Assembly: GCA_050258235.1 (NCBI GenBank)
Contig: JBLMYK010000219.1
Location: 1-10,036 of the forward strand
Reading direction: 5' to 3'
DNA length: 10,036 nucleotides
Origin: JAKOQB01 sp050258235
GTDB lineage: Bacteria > Pseudomonadota > Gammaproteobacteria > Burkholderiales > Burkholderiaceae_F
A program made the translations under genes and the position numbers. The notes under the pieces are model-generated. The model worked only from the letters and a program-made list of their open reading frames with translations, searched no databases and was not told where the DNA came from. How positions within the stretch are numbered: the first letter of the stretch is position 1; each line of letters opens with the position of its first letter. Positions 1 through 6,236 of this stretch are shown here, one piece after another.

Positions 1-208
1 CGCTGCCGAGCAGCTCCGCGAAGCGCGGCGTGTCCTGCGGGGTGGAGATGATCAGAACCTCGCGGATGCCGGCCAGCATCAGCGTGGTCAGCGGGTAGTA
101 GATCATCGGCTTGTCGTACACCGGCAGCAGCTGCTTGGACACGACGTGGGTGACCGGATAGAGCCGCGTGCCCGACCCGCCGGCCAGGATGATTCCCTTG
201 CGTTTCAT
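1..208 (-). CDS. rfbA: Glucose-1-phosphate thymidylyltransferase, N-terminal part (cut by window edge)
   Basis: Only the first 69 or so codons lie in the window; the gene continues past base 1. RfbA (RmlA) joins glucose-1-phosphate and dTTP to give dTDP-glucose and pyrophosphate, the first step toward dTDP-L-rhamnose, in the cytoplasm. The start reads MKRKGIILAGGSGTRLYPVT, the nucleotide-binding G-G-S-G-T-R loop of sugar nucleotidyltransferases (residues 10-15), followed by the conserved K-Q-L-L-P-V-Y-D-K-P-M-I-Y-Y-P segment typical of RfbA rather than GalU. The ATG overlaps the rfbB stop in an ATGA, so the two are probably translationally coupled, and a GGGAAG a few bases upstream can serve as ribosome binding site. 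The family usually has about 290-300 residues, so roughly three quarters is missing from view. No disruption is seen in the visible part. Confidence 0.95.
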   Translation of the reverse strand, partial: MKRKGIILAGGSGTRLYPVTHVVSKQLLPVYDKPMIYYPLTTLMLAGIREVLIISTPQDTPRFAELLGS

Positions 209-1275
209 TGTCTTCCCGTCCTGCCTGCGCCGTAATTCTTCTCGATCCATTCCCGGTAGCTGCCATCGCGCACGCGCGCGACCCAGTCCGCGTGGTCCAG
301 GTACCAGCGCACCGTTCGGCGCAATCCGGTCTCGAAGGTCTCCGCCGGCGTCCAGCCGAGTTCGCGCTCGATCTTGCCCGGATCGATCGCATAGCGGCGA
401 TCGTGGCCGGGCCGATCGGTCACGAAGGTGATCTGCTGCGCGTACGGGCGCTCGCGCGGCCGCAGCTCGTCGAGGATCGCGCAGACCGTCTGCACCACGT
501 CGATGTTCTTCACTTCGTTCTTGCCGCCGATGTTGTAGGTCTCTCCGGGACGACCCGCCTGCAGGATGCGCATCAGCGCGTCGCAGTGATCGGTGACGAA
601 CAGCCAGTCGCGCACGTTGCGGCCGTCGCCGTACACCGGCAGGCCTCGGCCTTCGAGCGCGTTGCTGATCATCAGCGGGATCAGCTTCTCCGGGAACTGG
701 AATGGCCCGTAGTTGTTGCTGCAGTTGCCGGTCAGCGTCGGCAGGCCGTAGGTGTGGTGATACGCCCGCACCAGGTGATCGGATGCCGCCTTGCTTGCCG
801 AGTAAGGGCTGTTCGGCGCGTACGGCGTGGTCTCGGAGAAGGGCGGGTCGTTCTCGCCGAGCGAGCCGTACACCTCGTCGGTCGACACGTGCAGGAAGCG
901 GAAATCGCTCTGCGCGGGCGCGCCGAGGCCGGTCCAGTACGCACGCACGGCTTCCAGCAGTTCGAAGGTGCCGTTGACGTTGGTGCGCACGAACTCGCCC
1001 GGCCCGTGGATCGAGCGGTCGACGTGGCTCTCGGCCGCGAAGTGCACGACCGCGCGCGGCCGATGCTGCGCCAGCAGCGCTTCTATACGGGCGCGGTCGC
1101 AGATGTCGACGCGTTCGAACCCGAAGCGCGCGTCGCCCTGCAGTTCGGCCAGGTTGTCGAGATTGCCCGCATAGGTCAATTTGTCGATCACGAGCACGGG
1201 CTCGTCGACGCGCGCCAGCCAGCGCAGCACGAAGTTCGATCCGATGAAGCCGGCGCCGCCGGTGACGAAGATCAT
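205..1275 (-). CDS. rfbB: dTDP-glucose 4,6-dehydratase
   Basis: This 356-residue cytoplasmic enzyme converts dTDP-glucose to dTDP-4-keto-6-deoxyglucose, the second step of dTDP-rhamnose synthesis. It is an NAD-dependent extended short-chain dehydrogenase. The Rossmann loop G-G-A-G-F-I-G is at residues 6-12, the D-K-L-T-Y-A-G-N-L segment at 31-39, H-F-A-A-E-S-H-V-D-R-S at 78-88, the dehydratase triad T-D-E at 132-134, and the catalytic Y-x-x-x-K (YSASK) at 158-162. The N-C-S-N-N-Y-G-P-F-Q-F-P-E-K substrate segment follows. Length is normal for the family. The ATG follows the galU stop by 15 bases, with a GGGGAA about 8 bases upstream, and the 3' end overlaps rfbA by 4 bases. It is therefore an internal gene of the pgi-galU-rfbB-rfbA unit. 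All key residues are present and the gene looks functional. Confidence 0.97.
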   Translation of the reverse strand: MIFVTGGAGFIGSNFVLRWLARVDEPVLVIDKLTYAGNLDNLAELQGDARFGFERVDICDRARIEALLAQHRPRAVVHFAAESHVDRSIHGPGEFVRTNVNGTFELLEAVRAYWTGLGAPAQSDFRFLHVSTDEVYGSLGENDPPFSETTPYAPNSPYSASKAASDHLVRAYHHTYGLPTLTGNCSNNYGPFQFPEKLIPLMISNALEGRGLPVYGDGRNVRDWLFVTDHCDALMRILQAGRPGETYNIGGKNEVKNIDVVQTVCAILDELRPRERPYAQQITFVTDRPGHDRRYAIDPGKIERELGWTPAETFETGLRRTVRWYLDHADWVARVRDGSYREWIEKNYGAGRTGRQ

Positions 1276-1290
1276 GAGCCGATTCCCCGG

Positions 1291-2166
1291 TCAGCGGATC
1301 GCCGCGACGTCGTCGGGATCGTCCGCGCGGCGGTTGGGCAGGATGCCCTGCTTGCGCGCCAGCGCGATGTTGGCTGCCAGGAATCCTTCCTTGTTGCCGC
1401 AGTCGAAGCGCGTGCCGGTGAAGCGCTGCGCCAGCACCTCGCCGCGCTGGATCCGGCGTGCGATCGCGTCGGTGAGCTGGATCTCGCCGCCGCTGCCGCG
1501 CGGCGTGGTCGCCAGTTCGTCGAAGATCTCCGGCCGCAGCACGTAGCGGCCGACGACTGCCAGCGTCGACGGCGCCTCGGCGGGCTGCGGCTTCTCCACC
1601 ATGCCGCTGACGCGCTCGATCATCGGTGCGATCGAGGTCGAGGCCACGATGCCGTAGCGCGACGTCTCCTCACGCGGCACGTCCTGCACCGCGAGCACCG
1701 ACGCGTTGTATTTCTCGTAGGTGGCGACCAGCTGCTGGGTGACGCCGGGTTCGGCGTCGATCAGGTCGTCGGCGAGGATCACCGCGAACGGTTCGTCGCC
1801 GACCACGGGCTGCGCGCACAGCACCGCGTGTCCGAGCCCGAGCTGTTCGCTCTGGCGCACGAAGATGAAGTTGACGCCGTTCGGCGTCGCGGACTGCAGC
1901 GCTTCATACAGGTCGCGCTTGCCCTTGGCGAGCAGTTCCTGCTCGATCTCCGGCATGCGGTCGAAGTGATCCTCGATCGCGCGCTTGTTGCGGCCGGTGA
2001 TGATGATCATCTGCTCGATGCCGGCGGCGGCGGCTTCCTCGACCGCGTACTGGATCAGCGGCTTGTCGATCACCGGCATCATTTCCTTCGGCATCGCCTT
2101 GGTGGCCGGAAGGAAGCGGGTGCCGAACCCGGCAGCAGGGAAGACCGCCTTGCGAACTCTCTTCAT
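1291..2166 (-). CDS. galU: UTP-glucose-1-phosphate uridylyltransferase
   Basis: GalU (291 residues) makes UDP-glucose from glucose-1-phosphate and UTP, feeding LPS, capsule and glycan synthesis in the cytoplasm. The nucleotide-binding loop G-F-G-T-R is at residues 13-17, with the K-A-M-P-K-E-M-M-P-V segment at 23-32 that separates GalU from RfbA. Further motifs are Q-S-E-Q-L-G-L-G-H-A at 105-114, the metal-binding L-A-D-D at 131-134, V-E-K-P at 190-193, G-E-I-Q-L-T-D at 227-233, and the F-D-C-G-N-K segment at 254-259. Length is typical for bacterial GalU. The ATG overlaps the pgi stop in an ATGA with no convincing ribosome binding site, so translation probably depends on coupling to pgi. It lies directly upstream of rfbB, which shares its glucose-1-phosphate supply through RfbA. 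Confidence 0.97.
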   Translation of the reverse strand: MKRVRKAVFPAAGFGTRFLPATKAMPKEMMPVIDKPLIQYAVEEAAAAGIEQMIIITGRNKRAIEDHFDRMPEIEQELLAKGKRDLYEALQSATPNGVNFIFVRQSEQLGLGHAVLCAQPVVGDEPFAVILADDLIDAEPGVTQQLVATYEKYNASVLAVQDVPREETSRYGIVASTSIAPMIERVSGMVEKPQPAEAPSTLAVVGRYVLRPEIFDELATTPRGSGGEIQLTDAIARRIQRGEVLAQRFTGTRFDCGNKEGFLAANIALARKQGILPNRRADDPDDVAAIR

Positions 2167-3659
2167 TGGGACAGGCGCTGCGTCAGAAGTTGTTTGCCGA
2201 TCTCGACCCCGAACTGGTCGAACGCGTTGATGTTCCAGACCACGCTCTGCACGAAGGTGCGGTGCTCGTACAGCGCGAGCAGCGCGCCGAGCGAGTGCGC
2301 ATCGAGTGCGCGCAGCGTGACGAACGTGCTCGGCCGGCCGCCGTGCGTGGCGGCGTAAGGGGGCTTGGCCTGCGCGCTGCCCAGCACGCTGTCGCCGAAC
2401 GCCAGCGCATCAGCCTGCGCCTGCGCGTTCATGTACAGAAGGCGCTCGCGCCGCACGGGCGATTCCGCGAACGCGGCACTGGTGACGAAATCGACCGGCG
2501 CGATGTGCGTGCCCTGGTGCAGGAACTGGAACACGCTGTGCTGCGCGGTGGTGCCGACCTCGCCCCACACCACCGGTGAGGTGTCGTACGCGAGCGCGCC
2601 GGCGTCGCGATCCACGCCCTTGCCGCAGCTCTCCATCTCCAGCTGCTGCAGATAGCCCGGCAGGTGGCGCAGCCGCTGCGCGTACGGAAAGATCGCCCGC
2701 GTGCGCAGGCCCCAGAAATCGATGTACCAGACTCCCAGCAGACCCAGCAGCACCGGCAGGTTGCGTTCCAGCGGCGCGGCGGCGAAATGCGCGTCCATCT
2801 CTGCGGCCCCGGCGAGCAGAGCCTCGAACTGCGCGCGGCCGTGCGCAACCGCGATCGGAAATCCGCATGCCGACCAGACCGAGTAGCGGCCGCCGACCCA
2901 GGCCGGAAACGTCAGCACCCGGTCCGGCGCCACGCCGAACTCGATCGCGCGAGCCGGCACGCTGGTGATCGCCACCAGCTGCCGCACCGGGTCGATCGCA
3001 GGCGCGCGGCTCCGCACCCAGTCCATCGCCGCGCGCACGTTCTCCAGCGTCTCCAGCGTGGTGAAGCTCTTCGAGATCGCCACCAGCAGCGTCGTCTCCG
3101 GGTCGGCCGATGCGAGCGCGGTGTCGAGCTCGACCGGATCGATATTGGCGACGAAATGCAGGCGCGGCCCGCTCGGGCTGCCCAGCGCCTCGGTCACGAG
3201 TCGTGGGCCGAGATCGGAGCCGCCGATGCCGAAGCAGATGACGGTCTCGATCGGCCGTCCGGTCGCGCCGTGGATGGCGCCGGCGCGCAACTGCTCGGCG
3301 AGCACCAGGAACTTCTCACGCTCGGACGCGAGCGACGCGGCCACTTTCGCATCGGCCGGCGGCGTGCGCAGCGCGGTGTGCCAGGCCGGCCGTGCCTCGG
3401 TGTGATTGACGGGCTCTCCGGCGAGCAGCCGCGCGCGCCAGTCCTCGAGCTGCATTGCGCGCACAAGTGAAAGCAGGGACGCGAGCGCGGGCGCATCGAT
3501 CAGATTGCGAGACAGGTCGACGCGCACGCCGGCTGCCTCGTGCAGCCAGTGCTGCGCGCGCTGCGGTTCGGCGTCGAACAACGCCGCCAGCGGTTTCGCA
3601 CCGAGGCGGATCTTATGCTGCTGCAGTTCGCGCCACTGGGGCGATTGCGAGGGATTCAT
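2163..3659 (-). CDS. pgi: Glucose-6-phosphate isomerase
   Basis: This 498-residue enzyme interconverts glucose-6-phosphate and fructose-6-phosphate in the cytoplasm. The phosphate-binding motifs G-I-G-G-S-D-L-G-P-R (144-153) and S-K-S-F-T-T-L-E-T (196-204) are present. So are G-G-R-Y-S-V-W-S (256-263), catalytic Glu343 in M-E-S-C-G-K, His384 in G-T-T-A-Q-H, and Lys489 in F-D-Q-F-G-V-E-I-G-K, which fits the second PGI signature. Residue 345 is Cys where Asn is usual (M-E-S-N-G-K). The frame stays open about 104 codons further upstream, but that stretch runs antisense into the divergent phosphohexomutase gene and does not look like Pgi. I therefore start at the ATG at 3659, preceded by AAGG and a TACAAT -10-like box. 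It is about 50 residues shorter than E. coli Pgi (549). It is the first gene of the pgi-galU-rfbBA unit. Confidence 0.95.
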   Translation of the reverse strand: MNPSQSPQWRELQQHKIRLGAKPLAALFDAEPQRAQHWLHEAAGVRVDLSRNLIDAPALASLLSLVRAMQLEDWRARLLAGEPVNHTEARPAWHTALRTPPADAKVAASLASEREKFLVLAEQLRAGAIHGATGRPIETVICFGIGGSDLGPRLVTEALGSPSGPRLHFVANIDPVELDTALASADPETTLLVAISKSFTTLETLENVRAAMDWVRSRAPAIDPVRQLVAITSVPARAIEFGVAPDRVLTFPAWVGGRYSVWSACGFPIAVAHGRAQFEALLAGAAEMDAHFAAAPLERNLPVLLGLLGVWYIDFWGLRTRAIFPYAQRLRHLPGYLQQLEMESCGKGVDRDAGALAYDTSPVVWGEVGTTAQHSVFQFLHQGTHIAPVDFVTSAAFAESPVRRERLLYMNAQAQADALAFGDSVLGSAQAKPPYAATHGGRPSTFVTLRALDAHSLGALLALYEHRTFVQSVVWNINAFDQFGVEIGKQLLTQRLSQ

Positions 3660-3682
3660 CGGGCAAGCCTTGTGTAGACTCG

Positions 3683-3688
3683 ATTGTA
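3683..3688 (-). promoter_or_regulatory. Candidate -10 box for the pgi-galU-rfbBA unit
   Basis: On the minus strand this reads TACAAT, five of six matches to the sigma-70 -10 consensus. It sits 23 bases before the pgi ATG, which would give a leader of about 15-20 bases. At 17-base spacing the -35 position reads CGGGCC, which is a poor match, so the promoter may be weak or activator-dependent, or the match may be chance. The 73-base gap between divergent pgi and the phosphohexomutase gene must carry at least one promoter. Confidence 0.4.
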
Positions 3689-3692
3689 AGGG

Positions 3693-3712
3693 CGGGCATC
3701 GATGGGCCCGCG
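3693..3712. promoter_or_regulatory. Short inverted repeat in the divergent pgi / phosphohexomutase intergenic region
   Basis: GCGGGC (3693-3698) is the reverse complement of GCCCGC (3707-3712), with an 8-base spacer that contains the palindrome ATCGAT. It lies between the candidate pgi -10 box and the phosphohexomutase start. It could be an operator shared by both divergent genes or a small hairpin in the mutase leader. In DNA this rich in G and C such 6-bp arms arise often by chance, so the regulatory reading is only a suggestion. Confidence 0.2.
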
Positions 3713-3732
3713 GTCGCTGACGAGCCAAGCAC

Positions 3733-5109
3733 ATGATCGATCCCGGCATTTTCAAGGCATATGACATTCGCGGCGTGGTCGACCGCACGTTGACGGCGGA
3801 AGCGGCGCGCGCGATCGGACACGCGGTGGGATCCGAGGCGGTCGCGCAGGGCGTGCGCGAAATCGCAGTGGGCCGCGACGGCCGCCTGTCGGGCCCGAAG
3901 CTGCGCGACGCGCTGGTCGAAGGCATCCGCAAGAGCGGCACCGACGTCGTCGACATCGGCATGGTGGCCACGCCGATGCTGTACTTCTCGACATTTCACC
4001 TCGGGACCTCCTCGGGCGTCGTGATCACCGGCAGCCACAATCCGCCCGACTACAACGGCCTGAAGATGGTGCTCGCCGGCAGCACGCTGTATGGCGAGAC
4101 GATCCAGCGACTGCGCACCCGCATCGTCAACGGCGAACTGGTGCACGCGATGCAGCCCGGCGCGCTGCGCAGCGCCGACGTGGTTGACGCGTACCTGGCG
4201 CGCATCACCAGCGGTGTGAAGCTGGCGCGGCCGATGAAGATCGCGGTCGACTGCGGCAACGGCGTGGCCGGCGCGTTTGCGCCGCGACTGTTCCGGGCGC
4301 TCGGCTGCCAGGTGATCGAGCTCTTCTGCGAGGTCGACGGGACGTTTCCGAACCACCATCCCGATCCCGCGCATCCGGAGAACCTGCAGGACCTGATCCG
4401 CTGCCTGCGCGAGTCCGATGCCGAGCTGGGGCTGGCGTTCGACGGCGACGGCGACCGCCTCGGCGTCGTGACCAAGGACGGCAGGATCATCTATCCCGAC
4501 CGCCAGATGATGCTGTTCGCGCGCGGCGTGCTCGCAGAGCGGCCGGGCGGCGAGATCATCTTCGACGTCAAGTGCTCACGCCATCTGGCGCGCCAGATCG
4601 TGCACTACGGCGGCAGGCCGACCATGTGGCGCACCGGGCACTCGCTGATCAAGGCGAAGCTGAAGGAAACCGGAGCGCCGCTGGCGGGCGAGATGAGCGG
4701 GCACATCTTCTTCAACGACCGCTGGTACGGTTTCGACGACGGCATGTATGCGGGCGCGCGCCTGCTCGAACTGCTGTCGCGCGAGGCCAATCCGTCCGCC
4801 GTGCTCAATGCGCTGCCGGACGCGATCAGCACGCCGGAACTGCACGTGAAGACCGCGGAAGGCGAGAATTTCACCCTGATGGACAAGCTGAAATCGCAGG
4901 CGAAGTTCGACGGCGCGCGTCATGTGATCACCATCGACGGCGTGCGCGTCGAGTACGACGACGGCTTCGGCCTGGCGCGGCCGTCGAACACGACACCGGT
5001 GGTGGTGCTGCGCTTCGAGGCGGATTCCGAGGCCGCGCTCGAGCGCATCCAGGCCGATTTCCGCCGCGCGCTGCTCGCGGTCAAACCCGACGCAGAATTG
5101 CCATTCTGA
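3733..5109 (+). CDS. Phosphomannomutase/phosphoglucomutase (AlgC/ManB type)
   Basis: This 458-residue alpha-D-phosphohexomutase interconverts hexose-6-phosphate and hexose-1-phosphate through a phosphoserine. Here it most likely supplies glucose-1-phosphate to GalU and RfbA, and perhaps mannose-1-phosphate. It opens with F-K-A-Y-D-I-R-G (residues 7-14), as in the AlgC group. The phosphoserine loop T-G-S-H-N-P has Ser101, the metal loop D-G-D-G-D-R is at 237-242, the sugar-binding G-E-M-S-G-H at 319-324, and the phosphate-binding R-P-S-N-T-T-P at 416-422. All four domains are therefore present and the length matches Pseudomonas AlgC (about 460). The ATG at 3733 has only a weak GAG ribosome binding site, but the next residues fit the family start. 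It is divergent from pgi and followed by waaC after 134 bases. Sequence alone does not decide between manB, algC and pgm, so no symbol is given. Confidence 0.93.
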   Translation: MIDPGIFKAYDIRGVVDRTLTAEAARAIGHAVGSEAVAQGVREIAVGRDGRLSGPKLRDALVEGIRKSGTDVVDIGMVATPMLYFSTFHLGTSSGVVITGSHNPPDYNGLKMVLAGSTLYGETIQRLRTRIVNGELVHAMQPGALRSADVVDAYLARITSGVKLARPMKIAVDCGNGVAGAFAPRLFRALGCQVIELFCEVDGTFPNHHPDPAHPENLQDLIRCLRESDAELGLAFDGDGDRLGVVTKDGRIIYPDRQMMLFARGVLAERPGGEIIFDVKCSRHLARQIVHYGGRPTMWRTGHSLIKAKLKETGAPLAGEMSGHIFFNDRWYGFDDGMYAGARLLELLSREANPSAVLNALPDAISTPELHVKTAEGENFTLMDKLKSQAKFDGARHVITIDGVRVEYDDGFGLARPSNTTPVVVLRFEADSEAALERIQADFRRALLAVKPDAELPF

Positions 5110-5131
5110 TCAACACAGCTTCAGCGCATCG

Positions 5132-5200
5132 CAGAGCACACAGGAAGCACAGAGAGCAGGAAGCGCCTTGTCTTCCTGCGTGTCCTCTGTGCTCTCCGTG
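5132..5200. repeat. Imperfect inverted repeat of CACAGAG / CAGGAAG words
   Basis: The left arm reads as successive related words, CAGAGCACA, CAGGAAGCA, CAGAGAG and CAGGAAG (5132-5163). The right arm holds their complements. GCAGGAAG (5156-5163) pairs perfectly with CTTCCTGC (5172-5179) across an 8-base loop, and GCACAGAG (5147-5154) pairs perfectly with CTCTGTGC (5185-5192), with a 1- versus 5-base bulge between the two helices. Beyond that the pairing decays. The stretch is visibly less GC-rich than the genes around it. I recall similar CCTCTGTG-CTCTGTGG strings as dispersed repeats in various environmental bacterial genomes, so this may be a degraded copy of such an element. It could also act as a hairpin between the mutase gene and waaC. 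No T-run follows, so it is not a classical intrinsic terminator. Confidence 0.65.
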
Positions 5201-5243
5201 GTTGAAGCAAGACCAGTCGGCGGCGCCCTAGGATCACCGAGCG

Positions 5244-6236
5244 ATGTCAGGCCCGCGCATCCTGATCGTCAAGACGTCGTCGATGGGCGACGTGGTGCAT
5301 GCGCTGCCGCTGGTATCCGACCTGGCGCGCGCGCGGCCGGATGCGACGATCGACTGGGTGGTCGAAGAGGGCTTCGCTGCGATCCCGGCGCTGCATCCGG
5401 CCATTGACCGCGTGATCAAGGTCGCGCTGCGCCGCTGGCGCCGGACGCCGCTGGGCGCGACGACGTGGTCCGAAGTCGGCGCCGCGCGCCGCGCGCTGCG
5501 CGAGCGCGACTATCACGCAGTGATCGACTGCCAGGGACTGATCAAGAGTGCGCTGATCGCGGCGATCGCGCGCGGCCCGGTCTGGGGTCCGGCGCGGGCA
5601 AGCGTGCGCGAGTCGCTGGCGAGCGTCTTCTATCGCCATCGGGTCGCGCTGGATCGGTCGAGGCATGCGATCGCACGCAGCCGCGCGCTCGGCGCCGCCG
5701 TGTTCGGCTATTCGACCGACGACGCGCCGCGCTTCTCGCTCAGGCTGCCGGCGCTGACGCAGGCCGAGCTGGCGCAGTTCGCGCGCCGCGGCCCGTACGC
5801 GGTGCTGCTGACCAACGCGAGCCGCGCGACCAAGCTGTGGCCGCCCGACCGCTGGCGTGCTGTCGAGGCGTGGCTGGCCGGACACGGACTGACGAGCGCG
5901 CTTTTCTGGGGCAGCGATGCCGAGGCGCGCGACACGCACGCGCGCGCGGAAGGCATGCGCAATGGCTGGGTCGCGCCGAAGACGCCTTTGCCGCAATTGG
6001 CGGCGCTGCTTGCCGGCGCGCGCCTCGTGATCGGACTCGACACCGGGCTGACTCATCTGGCGGCGGCGTGCAGCGCGCCGACGCTCGGCCTGTTCTGCGA
6101 CTATGACCCGGCGCTGGTCGGCGTGATCGGCGACGCGCCGTGCGCGAGTCTCGGTGGGGTCGACGTGATTCCGGCGGTGGCTGAGGTGATTGCCGCCGGC
6201 GAGCGGCTGCTCGGCGCGGCGCGGAGGCCCGCATGA
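5244..6236 (+). CDS. waaC: Lipopolysaccharide heptosyltransferase I
   Basis: WaaC (330 residues) transfers the first L-glycero-D-manno-heptose from ADP-heptose to Kdo of the LPS inner core, at the cytoplasmic face of the inner membrane. It has the GT-B fold of glycosyltransferase family 9. The N-terminal K-T-S-S-M-G-D-V-V-H-A-L-P at residues 10-22 is the hallmark of WaaC and supports this start, and D-C-Q-G-L-I-K-S is at 95-102. In the C-terminal ADP-heptose domain, K-L-W-P-P-D-R-W is at 197-204 and G-L-D-T-G-L-T-H-L at 264-272. An AGGA about 10 bases before the ATG can act as ribosome binding site. It follows the mutase gene after the inverted repeat and overlaps waaA by 4 bases (ATGA). Length is as expected (about 320), and WaaF is less likely given the N-terminal motif. 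Confidence 0.95.
   Translation: MSGPRILIVKTSSMGDVVHALPLVSDLARARPDATIDWVVEEGFAAIPALHPAIDRVIKVALRRWRRTPLGATTWSEVGAARRALRERDYHAVIDCQGLIKSALIAAIARGPVWGPARASVRESLASVFYRHRVALDRSRHAIARSRALGAAVFGYSTDDAPRFSLRLPALTQAELAQFARRGPYAVLLTNASRATKLWPPDRWRAVEAWLAGHGLTSALFWGSDAEARDTHARAEGMRNGWVAPKTPLPQLAALLAGARLVIGLDTGLTHLAAACSAPTLGLFCDYDPALVGVIGDAPCASLGGVDVIPAVAEVIAAGERLLGAARRPA
6223..6227 (+). promoter_or_regulatory. Shine-Dalgarno site for the upstream waaA start
   Basis: GGAGG lies 5 bases before the ATG at 6233, inside the last codons of waaC. It is a strong match to the anti-Shine-Dalgarno sequence and argues that the ATG overlapping the waaC stop is used. It competes with a second site upstream of a GTG 60 bases further on. 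Confidence 0.55.

Noticed and set aside
208..2358. A 716-codon open frame on the plus strand, antisense to rfbB and galU
   Set aside because: Its codons are exactly the reverse complements of the codons of rfbB and galU, which share phase. In GC-rich genes the reverse complements of stops (TTA, CTA, TCA codons) are rare, so this frame stays open by composition. The translation resembles no protein and the real genes carry all family motifs.
3660..3971. A 104-codon N-terminal extension of pgi
   Set aside because: The frame is open, but it is antisense to the conserved start of the phosphohexomutase gene, its translation is Ser/Arg/Pro-rich and unlike Pgi, and it would leave no promoter for either gene.
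3613..4374. A 253-codon minus-strand open frame inside the phosphohexomutase gene
   Set aside because: It is phase-matched antisense of a gene with complete catalytic motifs, and is Arg/Ala/His-rich without domains.
5132..5200. CRISPR array or intrinsic terminator at the inverted repeat
   Set aside because: The words are 7-9 bases, unevenly spaced, and occur on opposite strands, unlike direct repeats with unique spacers. The hairpin is followed by no T-run, so a classical rho-independent terminator is not supported.
4572..5231. A 219-codon plus-strand open frame overlapping the 3' half of the phosphohexomutase gene and the spacer
   Set aside because: It is out of frame with the mutase gene, its translation is Arg-rich and repetitive, and it runs through the inverted repeat. 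This is a GC-driven shadow frame.
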